A stretch of DNA of 64,000 nt from Novosphingobium resinovorum (GTDB lineage Bacteria > Pseudomonadota > Alphaproteobacteria > Sphingomonadales > Sphingomonadaceae): the NCBI RefSeq assembly GCF_027922145.1, contig NZ_BSFC01000013.1, positions 1 through 64,000 of the forward strand, in the 5' to 3' direction. Below are positions 23,623 to 31,033 of the stretch, piece by piece. The number at the start of each line of letters is the position of its first letter. The first letter of the stretch is position 1. The translations under genes and the position numbers were made by a program. The notes under the pieces were generated by a model, which was given only the letters and a program-made list of their open reading frames with translations, did not search any database and had not been told where the DNA came from.

Positions 23623-26121
23623 TTAAAAGCCGTACTTCACGGCGAAGGCCACGCTGCGCGGAATGCCTAGGGAATAGGACGTCGCCCAGTAATTCTCGGC
23701 TGTGATGTTCGCCGCGTTCAGGTCGAAGCGCACCGGGTGGCCATCCACCTCCGCCTTGTAATGCAGGCCGAGGTCGAAGATCGTATAGCCGTTCATCTTC
23801 TGCAGGTTGGCGCTGTCCTTGTACATCTTGCCGGCGTGGTAGACGCCGCCGCTGACAGAGAAGCCGGGCAGCGCGGGCACGCTATATTCGAGGTACATCT
23901 TGGCGAGAGTGCTGCTCACGCCGGTGGGCCATTTCCCCAGCAGCGATGCGGTGCTGGTCTTCGTCACCTTCAGGTCCATCAGCGTGCCGCCGACCATGAC
24001 GTTGAGGTTGTGCGTCACGTGTCCGGTGGCGCTCAGTTCGATACCCTGGTGCACCTCGACGCCGTCCTGGGTGCGGGTGATCTTGCCGCCCACCTGCTCG
24101 TCGAAGGAATTGGCCTTCTCGATACGATAGAGCGCGCCGGTGATCAGCAGGGCATCGATCGGCGCGTACTTGGCGCCGATCTCATACTGCTTGGAGACGT
24201 AGGGCTTCATGATCTCGCCCGGGTTGTTGTAGAGCGTGGAATCGTCGGGGACCGTCGAGCCCTGCTCCAATCCTTCCATATAGGTGGCGTAAGTCGTCAC
24301 CCGCGCGGACGGCTTGAAGATCAGCGACACCGTGGGTGTCCATGCGCTTTCGTCGTAACTGGAAGTCGTTGCGCCGGTGGCTCCGTATGCCTTGGCCTCC
24401 ACGGTGCTGTGATTGGCCCCGACCATGGCGCCCAGATGATCGGTGAACTGGATATCGTCGCCGACGACGATGTTGGTATTGCGCGCCCAGCTCGACTTGT
24501 AGAGAGCGCCCCACGAATACGTGTCCAGCGCCGAGGGCATGGCCCAGTTGTTGAGACCATCAGGGTCGCTGAAGACGGGCGAGTCACCGCCGCTGACGGT
24601 GTTGGTGACGTGGCGCTTGACGCTCAGGATATCGCCCGAGGCGCCGACGGTCAGGCGATGCCTGATCCCGAACGTCGCGAACTCGCTGTCCAGGTAGGCA
24701 TAAGCGCCCTGCGCGTAGTTATACGAAGGCGCACTGCGCGAGGTCCAGCCCAGTTGCCAGCCTGCCTCCCCGTTTCCGCCGTCCTCGACGTAGAGCGGAT
24801 AGATGTTGATCGAATCCTGCTCGTCACGCTTGTAGAGATAGGCTGCGCGCAGGCTGAAGGTATCGTCGATCTTCCACTTGACGTTGGCGCCCAGACGATC
24901 GGTCTTGGTCTGCAGATAAGTCCAGGACGGGGTCCAGGTCTTGTCGTTGGCCAGCGGCTCGATCCAGTGGTCGAGCGAGGCGCGACTGGTATCGCCATAA
25001 GCGTAAAAGCGGGAATCGATGCCGTCGATGCGGTAGTAGGTGTGTGCGGCCTCGGCCTGCACCAGCAAATTCGGCGCGACGTTCCAGTCGAGCGCGCCGC
25101 TGACCATCGTGCGCGCGACGTTCTGGTTCTTCTTCGCCGTCTCGCCGTCCTGGATGGACATGTTGAGACGATAGGCAAAGGTGCCGCCGGCATCGATCTT
25201 GCCGCCCATGTCGATATGCGCGAACCACTGGGTGTTGCCATAATTTCCGACGCGCACGTCGAGCAGAGGCGCGTAAGTCGGCCGCTTGAGCACGTAGTTG
25301 GTCACGCCGCCCGGATTTCCGACACCATACAGGAAGCCCGACAGGCCGTTCATGATCTCGACATTGGCCAGTTCCTCCGTCGAGATGCCGGTAAGGGTCG
25401 ATGAGATGCGCAGACCATCGACGACGCCCTTCTGGGTCGAGAAGCCACGGATATTCACGTAGGGCGTTCCGTAGACGGTCGAGGGTGCCGAATTCTGGAC
25501 CACCGGATTCATCTTGAAGATCTGGTCCATATCGCCCGCGATGACGCTCTCGATAAGGTCCTGCGACACCACGCTGATCGCGTAAGGCGTGTCGATCACC
25601 AGCTTGTTGCCCCAGGGGCCGGAGCCGGAAATCGCATCGATCTTTTCGTTGTGGCCGGTGACGAGGATTGTGTCGTCGCGACGTCCGGCCTCGCTCTCCT
25701 CTTCGGCGGCCACGCTGCCGACTCCATAGGCGGCGGGCGTCAACTCCAGCCTCAGCGGATCAAGGGTCATCGCCCCTCGTGTCGCGCGCGCGATAGTTAG
25801 CGCGCCTTCGCTTGACGAACGTGCGGCAAGGCCCGTGCCCGAAAGCAGGCGCGAAATGGCATCCCGGGGCGCGAAGCTTCCGCGCAGACCACCGGTTCGC
25901 AACCCCTGGGTCAGCGATGCCTCGTAAGTCAGTTGCACGCCGCTCTGTTCGGCAAAGCTGTTAAGCGCGTCTGACAGTGCACCGGCGGGGATATCGTAGG
26001 CGCGCAAAGTGCCCTCGTCCTGCGCCATCGCCAGTCCGGGCAGCGCGGCGCAACCGCCGATCACCGTCCCTGCCATCAAAGCAAAAGCCATGACCCGGCC
26101 GCGCTCGAACTTTATCGTCAT
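23623..26121 (-). CDS. FecA/FpvA-type TonB-dependent siderophore receptor with signalling domain
   Basis: 832 residues from ATG 26121 (MTIKFERGR), preceded by GGGGAAAG. After the signal peptide (ending near AMAQ, residue ~34) there is an STN signalling domain (residues ~40-120: AYDIPAGALSDALNSFAEQSGVQLTYEA). The plug follows at ~165-290 (DTPYAISVVSQDLIESV, FSTQKGVVDGLRI, EIMNGLSGFLYGVGNPGGVTNYV), then the barrel ending VAFAVKYGF. The STN domain is what lets a receptor signal through FecR to FecI, and fecR/fecI lie just upstream. A duplicated promoter-like element and a palindromic box stand in the 109-bp gap before the gene. Ferric siderophore uptake is likely; the exact ligand is unknown. 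A start at 26148 is possible. Confidence 0.92.
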   Translation of the reverse strand: MTIKFERGRVMAFALMAGTVIGGCAALPGLAMAQDEGTLRAYDIPAGALSDALNSFAEQSGVQLTYEASLTQGLRTGGLRGSFAPRDAISRLLSGTGLAARSSSEGALTIARATRGAMTLDPLRLELTPAAYGVGSVAAEEESEAGRRDDTILVTGHNEKIDAISGSGPWGNKLVIDTPYAISVVSQDLIESVIAGDMDQIFKMNPVVQNSAPSTVYGTPYVNIRGFSTQKGVVDGLRISSTLTGISTEELANVEIMNGLSGFLYGVGNPGGVTNYVLKRPTYAPLLDVRVGNYGNTQWFAHIDMGGKIDAGGTFAYRLNMSIQDGETAKKNQNVARTMVSGALDWNVAPNLLVQAEAAHTYYRIDGIDSRFYAYGDTSRASLDHWIEPLANDKTWTPSWTYLQTKTDRLGANVKWKIDDTFSLRAAYLYKRDEQDSINIYPLYVEDGGNGEAGWQLGWTSRSAPSYNYAQGAYAYLDSEFATFGIRHRLTVGASGDILSVKRHVTNTVSGGDSPVFSDPDGLNNWAMPSALDTYSWGALYKSSWARNTNIVVGDDIQFTDHLGAMVGANHSTVEAKAYGATGATTSSYDESAWTPTVSLIFKPSARVTTYATYMEGLEQGSTVPDDSTLYNNPGEIMKPYVSKQYEIGAKYAPIDALLITGALYRIEKANSFDEQVGGKITRTQDGVEVHQGIELSATGHVTHNLNVMVGGTLMDLKVTKTSTASLLGKWPTGVSSTLAKMYLEYSVPALPGFSVSGGVYHAGKMYKDSANLQKMNGYTIFDLGLHYKAEVDGHPVRFDLNAANITAENYWATSYSLGIPRSVAFAVKYGF

Positions 26122-26165
26122 CGAAACTTTCCCCACCTGGAATTCCATGCGCCCGACATTGCTGC

Positions 26166-26180
26166 TGCGACGCAATCGCA
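26166..26180. promoter_or_regulatory. Fur-like palindrome TGCGA-N5-TCGCA
   Basis: TGCGA-CGCAA-TCGCA lies 45 bp upstream of the STN receptor. The same five-base arms and spacing recur at 28627, 28705 and 38166 with longer arms. Resemblance to alphaproteobacterial Fur boxes is from memory. Confidence 0.4.
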
Positions 26181-26183
26181 AAA

Positions 26184-26230
26184 CCAAGACGCAGTCCGAT
26201 CCCGAAACACGACCTTGCGGTGAGAATTTT
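26184..26230 (-). promoter_or_regulatory. FecI-type promoter element upstream of STN receptor
   Basis: On the plus strand: CCAAGACGCA-N9-CGAAACACGACCT-N8-GAATTTT. The identical layout occurs at 27304-27350 before fecR, with only one change inside the conserved blocks. On the minus strand the CGTC of TGCGTCTTGG would be the -10 and GGTCGTGTTT the -35 of a FecI-group promoter. It ends directly against the fecR stop codon. Confidence 0.6.
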
Positions 26231-27241
26231 TTATCGGCGCAGGATGATGAAGCGATCGGACAGCCGCACGGAGCGCAGCCCGTGGCTTTTCTCGATGCTG
26301 TCGATCGCCGCGAGTGGATGATCGAGATCGTAGACTCCGCTCACCCGCATGGCGGCCGCCGCACCGGCGACGGTGACGAAGCCGTGCCGATAGCGCCCGA
26401 TCTCGGCCACCACTTCCCCGAGCGGGCGATCAACCACCATCAGTCGCCCACGCGTCCAGGCTATTGCTTCGCCCCGCGCGGGAAACGGCCCGGTCAATGT
26501 CGAATGCGTAAAGTCGGCGCCCTGACCTTCACCGACGACGGCGGCACGTCCCCCGCCCTCGACCCGGACGCTGTGTTTCGTCACGGTCACCGTGGCCCGC
26601 CCACCCTCGTCGCGCACGGCAAAGGCGGTGCCGAGAGCAGTGACGCTGCCGCCCTCCGCCTCGACGACAAAGGGGCGCGAGGGATCGGGCGCGACCTCGA
26701 ACAAAGCCGCCCCCGCCAGCAGGTGCACACCCCGACGGCCTTTCGCGAAGTCGAGCGCGATCGCCGAGCCGCTGTCGAGTTGCACCACCGATCCGTCGGA
26801 AAGGGCGACATTGCGCCGCTCACCGATGCCGGTGATCTGGTCCGCGCGCAGCCGTGTCGGCCAGTCCTGCACACCGCCCAGAACGACGATCGCCAATGCG
26901 GCAGCGATCCCACCCATTGCCCCGCGCATGCCCCAGCCCCGGCGGAGCAGCCCGAGACGGCGGTTCGGATGACAGTTCGAACGGCTGCGAGTGGTGGTAG
27001 AGACCGGCCGCGTCCGGGGTAATTCCGGAATGGCCTGCAGGCCAGCCACCGCGTCTTCCTGCTCGTCCATCAGGCCCCAGATCTTCTCCAGCCGGGCCAG
27101 CGCTGCGCGGTGATCGGGGTCCGACTGCCAGAGCGCGAAGTCACGCTCTTCCTCGGGGCTCATCGCCTCCCCGTCACGCCGGACAATCCATGCGGCGGCC
27201 GCTTCGGCTATTTCGGGTAGAATGGGCTGTCTCATCGTCAT
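26231..27241 (-). CDS. fecR: FecR-family iron-sensing anti-sigma regulator
   Basis: 336 residues from ATG 27241 (MTMRQPIL). The N-terminal helical domain (residues ~5-55: EAAAAWIVRRDGEAMSPEEERDFALWQ, HRAALARLEKIW) should bind the FecI sigma factor. A membrane segment lies near 108-126 (AMGGIAAALAIVVLGGV). The periplasmic FecR domain (~140-235: VALSDGSVVQLDSGSAIALDF, LLAGAALFEVAPD) is followed by a C-terminal STN-like domain. It relays the liganded state of the receptor to FecI. It is preceded by its own copy of the 47-nt element at 27304-27350, so it may be transcribed separately from fecI. A few extra residues upstream (GTG) are possible. Confidence 0.9.
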   Translation of the reverse strand: MTMRQPILPEIAEAAAAWIVRRDGEAMSPEEERDFALWQSDPDHRAALARLEKIWGLMDEQEDAVAGLQAIPELPRTRPVSTTTRSRSNCHPNRRLGLLRRGWGMRGAMGGIAAALAIVVLGGVQDWPTRLRADQITGIGERRNVALSDGSVVQLDSGSAIALDFAKGRRGVHLLAGAALFEVAPDPSRPFVVEAEGGSVTALGTAFAVRDEGGRATVTVTKHSVRVEGGGRAAVVGEGQGADFTHSTLTGPFPARGEAIAWTRGRLMVVDRPLGEVVAEIGRYRHGFVTVAGAAAAMRVSGVYDLDHPLAAIDSIEKSHGLRSVRLSDRFIILRR

Positions 27242-27303
27242 GGCCACTGCTCCATCCCCACCGGGATCGCCCGCGAACCGCGCGAGGCGGCTGCCGTCAA
27301 AGG

Positions 27304-27350
27304 CCAAGACGCAAAGGGGCACCAAAACACGACCTCGTACCTGGAATTTT
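27304..27350 (-). promoter_or_regulatory. FecI-type promoter element upstream of fecR
   Basis: CCAAGACGCA-N9-CAAAACACGACCT-N8-GAATTTT on the plus strand, matching 26184-26230 in all blocks and both spacers. It sits in the 133-bp gap between fecI and fecR, 63 bp before the fecR start. Confidence 0.6.
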
Positions 27351-27374
27351 CTGCCTGGTTTGTCATCGGGCCCA

Positions 27375-27884
27375 TCATTCGACGTCGTCGATCTCGCCGA
27401 GCCGGGCCGCGAGGGCCAGGAGGGCGAGCCGCAAATGCTTCTCGACCGCGCCGCGCGTGATGCCGAGTCTTTCGGCGATCTCGGCCTGGTGCAAGCCCTC
27501 TATCTTGCGCAGCGCGAAGACCTCGCGGCATCGGGGTGGCAGGCTCTCCACCAGTTCGAGCAGCAATCGCAACCGGTCACACCCCAGCACCGTGCGTTCG
27601 GCCGAAGGAGCGTCATCGGCGATGAGGTCGCCAAGATCCTCCTCGACCGTCCAGGCGGCCCACTTACCTCTTTCCCGCGCTCCATCGATCACCAGATTGC
27701 GCGCGATCCGGTAGAGGAAAGCGCGCACGTTGCTCACTTTACCCTCGCGCAACGCGGGGATCGCCCGCGCCCAGGTTTCCTGGACGATATCAGCGGCCAG
27801 AGGGTTGGAACCGACCAACGAGCGCACGTAGGCGCTGAGCGGATCGTGATGATGCGCCACCAACGCCGCGTCGCGGGCGCTCAT
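27375..27884 (-). CDS. fecI: FecI-family ECF sigma factor
   Basis: 169 residues. Region 2 covers ~15-80 (YVRSLVGSNPLAADIVQETWARA, VRAFLYRIARNLVIDGAR); region 4 covers ~105-160 (LVESLPPRCREVFALRKIEGLHQAEI, ERLGITRGAVEKHLRLALLAL). The EKHL motif is typical of FecI-type factors. It is followed by fecR and the STN receptor, giving the classical sigma/regulator/receptor circuit. Its start overlaps the tonB stop as ATGA. Confidence 0.92.
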   Translation of the reverse strand: MSARDAALVAHHHDPLSAYVRSLVGSNPLAADIVQETWARAIPALREGKVSNVRAFLYRIARNLVIDGARERGKWAAWTVEEDLGDLIADDAPSAERTVLGCDRLRLLLELVESLPPRCREVFALRKIEGLHQAEIAERLGITRGAVEKHLRLALLALAARLGEIDDVE

Positions 27885-28606
27885 CGCGATGCCATCCGTG
27901 CCGACACCAGGAACTCGACCGGGAGGGTGATTTCCAACTCGTCCGGCAATCCTTCCGGAATCGCGGGAAACGGAGCGGCGCGGCGAACGACGTCCAGCGC
28001 GGCGCGATCGAGGGTGCGCGAGCCGGCGGAGCGTGCCACCGATGCATCGAGCAGGCGCCCACTGCGTTCGATCCGGAACAGCACCACACCGGCACCCGAA
28101 GCACCGTCCCGTCCACGGGCGCGCTGCGCCTCGAGCCGCGCCATCACGGCGCGCCGGTAACCCTGCGTGGTCAACGCCAGCGCGTCGATGCGCCCGCCCT
28201 CCGCCGGTGCTGGCATTTCGGCGACGGTTTCGATCGCGATTGGAGTCGGCGGCGCCAGCATGATCGCGGGAGGCGGGCTGCTCTTCACCGGAACCGGTTC
28301 CGGCCGCGGCTTGGATGCCCGCGTACCGGGATCGGGACGGCGGCGCGGCTCGTCTACGGGACGGGGAAGAATGGTCACACTGATCAAGCGCGTCCCGCCA
28401 GTCCGGTCCGGCGCCCCCGGCCAGCCCAGCATCATCACCGCGCCAACCGCCAGATGCACCAGCAAGGTTGCTCCGACACCGAGCATGCGCAGCGGCCGGC
28501 CGCCGCCCAAACGATAGCCGCCCGGCAGCCGCTGCTGCACCGGCGCTTCGCTCGATGTCACCAGCGACACCGATGCGTGCGCCATCGGGACGGACGAGGC
28601 GGACAT
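27881..28606 (-). CDS. tonB: Energy transducer TonB
   Basis: 241 residues. An N-terminal cytoplasmic part of ~40 residues is longer than usual, followed by a membrane helix near 42-62 (LGVGATLLVHLAVGAVMMLGW). A Pro/Arg/Lys-rich periplasmic spacer runs ~75-130 (RPVDEPRRRPDPGTRASKPR, PAIMLAPPTP). The C-terminal TonB domain is at ~150-238 (YRRAVMARLEAQRARG, VVLFRIERSGRLLDASVARS). It contacts TonB boxes of the nearby receptors and transmits proton-motive force from ExbB/ExbD, which are not in this window. It is the first gene of the tonB-fecI-fecR unit and a TAATGCGA-type box lies just upstream. Confidence 0.88.
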   Translation of the reverse strand: MSASSVPMAHASVSLVTSSEAPVQQRLPGGYRLGGGRPLRMLGVGATLLVHLAVGAVMMLGWPGAPDRTGGTRLISVTILPRPVDEPRRRPDPGTRASKPRPEPVPVKSSPPPAIMLAPPTPIAIETVAEMPAPAEGGRIDALALTTQGYRRAVMARLEAQRARGRDGASGAGVVLFRIERSGRLLDASVARSAGSRTLDRAALDVVRRAAPFPAIPEGLPDELEITLPVEFLVSARMASR

Positions 28607-28622
28607 GGCCTCGCCACTACAC

Positions 28623-28643
28623 TAATGCGAGTGAGTTGCAATA
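28623..28643. promoter_or_regulatory. Fur-like palindrome upstream of tonB
   Basis: TAATGCGA-GTGAG-TTGCAATA, 16 bp upstream of the tonB start. The left arm is identical to that of the perfect palindrome at 38163; the right arm matches 6 of 8. Confidence 0.45.
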
Positions 28644-28700
28644 TGCGCCACTCGTCAGCGAGGCTCTCGCATCGGACATAAAATGTTTCGATTATATTGC

Positions 28701-28721
28701 GCTTGCGACGCAATCGCATTA
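28701..28721. promoter_or_regulatory. Fur-like palindrome upstream of plus-strand receptor
   Basis: GCTTGCGA-CGCAA-TCGCATTA, 62 bp upstream of the receptor start at 28784 and in the divergent gap with tonB. The right arm equals that of the 38163 site. Confidence 0.5.
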
Positions 28722-28783
28722 GAGGCCCGCCGCGCATCGGGAGTCGGGGGGCTCATCATCCGGTGCCGATCAGGGGAATAATA

Positions 28784-30940
28784 ATGTCCTTCAAAAATCC
28801 GATCCCGGCCCGTCAGCGCGTGGCTTCGCTGCTCGTCATCGGCATGCTGACTACGACCACCGCCCATGCCGAGGAATCGGCCGAAAACCCCGACCCCGAC
28901 GCTATCGTCGTGACCGGACAGACCGAGACCACCGGCCTCAGCCTTTCATCGCGCGAGACACCGCAGTCGGTCACCGTGCTCGACAGCGTCCGGATGGAGG
29001 AACAGGGTCTTTACGACATTTCCGAGGTGATGGAGCAGGTCGTCGGCATCCAGTCGAACCGCTCCAGCGCGCTCGGCACCGACGGTACCAACTACACCGC
29101 GCGCGGCTTCGCGGTGGAGAACTACCTCGTCGACGGCATCGCGCGGCCGACGGGGCTCTATGGCTTCAGCGAAGATACCGCCGACATGATCGCCTATGAC
29201 CGGATCGAAGTGCTCCGTGGCTCGGCAGGCATGATGACCGGCACCGGTGAGCCCTCGGCCGCGATCAACATGATCCGCAAGCGCCCGCGCACGGAAATGC
29301 GCGCCACGGCGGCAGCCACGGTCGGCTCCTGGGACATGTATCGCCTCGAAGCGGACCTCAGCACGCCGCTCACCTCGGACGGCAGAGTGCGTGCCCGCGT
29401 CGCGGGAGCCTGGCAGGACAACGATACCTTCATCGACCGCGAGCACGTCAAGCGCCAGGCGCTCTACGGCGTGGTCGAAGCAGACCTGACGCCGGGTACG
29501 CTGCTCACCGCCGGGGTCGAGTATCAGAACTTCACCAACTCCGGAGCCTCGCGCGGGGGGATTCCGCTCTACTTCACCGACGGCACCGAGACCGATTTCG
29601 CGCGATCGACCAACGGCGGCGCCAAGTGGTCGCACTTCCGGCGCAAGAGCGTCAACATCTTCGCATCGCTCAAGCAGGATCTCGGCGAGCACTGGGAACT
29701 GCAGATCGACGGCGAGCATAAGTCCGGCTCCTACGATGAGACGATCGGCTATTTCTTCGGCAGCGCGATCAACAAGGACACCGGCCTGGGCGGCACGCTC
29801 TATTCCACCCGCTGGGCTTCGGACCTCACGCTTAACGCGGTCTACGCGAACCTGCGCGGCAGCTTCGAGGCGCTGGGGCAGGAGCAGCATATCGCCCTCA
29901 CCCTCAACCACACCCAGTTCGACGACGACCAGACGCCCTACCCCGGCTGGTGGGACGGTCCCGAGTATATGAATACGTCCGTCAACGCCTTCGATCTGTT
30001 CGCTACCGGCGACGTGCCCAAGCCGGACCTCAGCCCCAGCGGCACCTTGTCCGGCAACCGCGTGCGAACCAGCGCGGCGGCAGGCGTAGCGCGGCTCAAG
30101 CCGATTGCGCCTCTCTCCATCGTCGTCGGCGGACGCTTCACCTGGTGGAAGCAGGAAAGCTATGCCGAGGACACTGCGGGCGCACGCACCTGGACCGCGG
30201 GCACGAATGAGAAGGGTGTGTTCACCCCTTACGCCGGCGCGGTGCTGGACATCACCAGGACCATTTCCGCCTATGTCAGCTACGCCAGCGTGTTCAAGCC
30301 GCAGACCTACCGTACCGTGGACGGGAACCTGCTCGGCCCGCTGGAGGGCAATACTTATGAAGCGGGCTTGAAGGCCGATTTCCTGAACGGCAAGCTGAGC
30401 GCCACCGCAGCGGTGTTCAAGATGCAGCAGGACAACTATGCCCTTGCCGATGGTTCCGGCATCTTCGCGCCGGACGGCAGCACCGCCTATCACGCCGTGT
30501 CGGGCCTGAGGTCCTCCGGCTTCGAAGTGGAGGTGAACGGTGAAATCCTGCCGGGCTGGCGCGTCGCGGGCGGCTTCGCCAATGCCCGCGCAGAGGATCG
30601 CGACGGCGCACGCCAGATGCCGCAGATCGCCAAGAACAGCTTCAAGATGTTCACCGCCTACAACCTGAGCGGAAAACTGGAAGGCCTGACGCTGGGCGGC
30701 AACCTCCGCTGGCAGGGCAAGGCCCGGACGGAATACGCCGGGCCTACGGGCGAATACTATACCCAAGGCAGTCTGGCGATCGTCGACCTCATGGCGAACT
30801 ACCGCTTCTCGCCCAGACTTTCGCTGGCCGTCCATGTCGATAACGTCCTCGACAAGACCTACTACTCGGGCCTCTATGTCGGCAGTGCGCGCTACGGATC
30901 GCCCCGAGCCTTCAGCGTGACGCTGCGGGGCACACTGTAA
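28784..30940 (+). CDS. TonB-dependent siderophore receptor (FhuE-like)
   Basis: 718 residues from ATG 28784 (MSFKNPIPARQ), preceded by GGGGAA. Signal peptide to about residue 27 (TTAHAEE). Plug at ~40-170 (SSRETPQSVTVLDSVRMEEQG, ARGFAVENYLVDGI, DRIEVLRGSAGMMTGTGEPSAAINMIRKRP), typical of FhuE/FoxA/FpvA ferric-siderophore receptors, but without an STN domain. The barrel ends RAFSVTLRGTL. It is divergent from tonB with two palindromic iron-box candidates between them. Hydroxamate-type siderophores are a reasonable guess, not shown. Confidence 0.92.
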   Translation: MSFKNPIPARQRVASLLVIGMLTTTTAHAEESAENPDPDAIVVTGQTETTGLSLSSRETPQSVTVLDSVRMEEQGLYDISEVMEQVVGIQSNRSSALGTDGTNYTARGFAVENYLVDGIARPTGLYGFSEDTADMIAYDRIEVLRGSAGMMTGTGEPSAAINMIRKRPRTEMRATAAATVGSWDMYRLEADLSTPLTSDGRVRARVAGAWQDNDTFIDREHVKRQALYGVVEADLTPGTLLTAGVEYQNFTNSGASRGGIPLYFTDGTETDFARSTNGGAKWSHFRRKSVNIFASLKQDLGEHWELQIDGEHKSGSYDETIGYFFGSAINKDTGLGGTLYSTRWASDLTLNAVYANLRGSFEALGQEQHIALTLNHTQFDDDQTPYPGWWDGPEYMNTSVNAFDLFATGDVPKPDLSPSGTLSGNRVRTSAAAGVARLKPIAPLSIVVGGRFTWWKQESYAEDTAGARTWTAGTNEKGVFTPYAGAVLDITRTISAYVSYASVFKPQTYRTVDGNLLGPLEGNTYEAGLKADFLNGKLSATAAVFKMQQDNYALADGSGIFAPDGSTAYHAVSGLRSSGFEVEVNGEILPGWRVAGGFANARAEDRDGARQMPQIAKNSFKMFTAYNLSGKLEGLTLGGNLRWQGKARTEYAGPTGEYYTQGSLAIVDLMANYRFSPRLSLAVHVDNVLDKTYYSGLYVGSARYGSPRAFSVTLRGTL

Positions 30941-30970
30941 CTCCCCCTCGGAGTCCTGATCGATTGCGAA

Positions 30971-30998
30971 ACGGCTGCTTCCTCAGGGAAGCAGCCGT
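30971..30998. terminator. Bidirectional hairpin between convergent receptor genes
   Basis: A perfect 12-bp stem, ACGGCTGCTTCC and GGAAGCAGCCGT, with a 4-nt TCAG loop, lying midway between the convergent ends of two receptor genes. No T-run follows, but position and symmetry suit a shared terminator. Confidence 0.65.
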
Positions 30999-31033
30999 AA
31001 CCCGGTTCGCGTCGACAGACGGCCCTGACGGGA

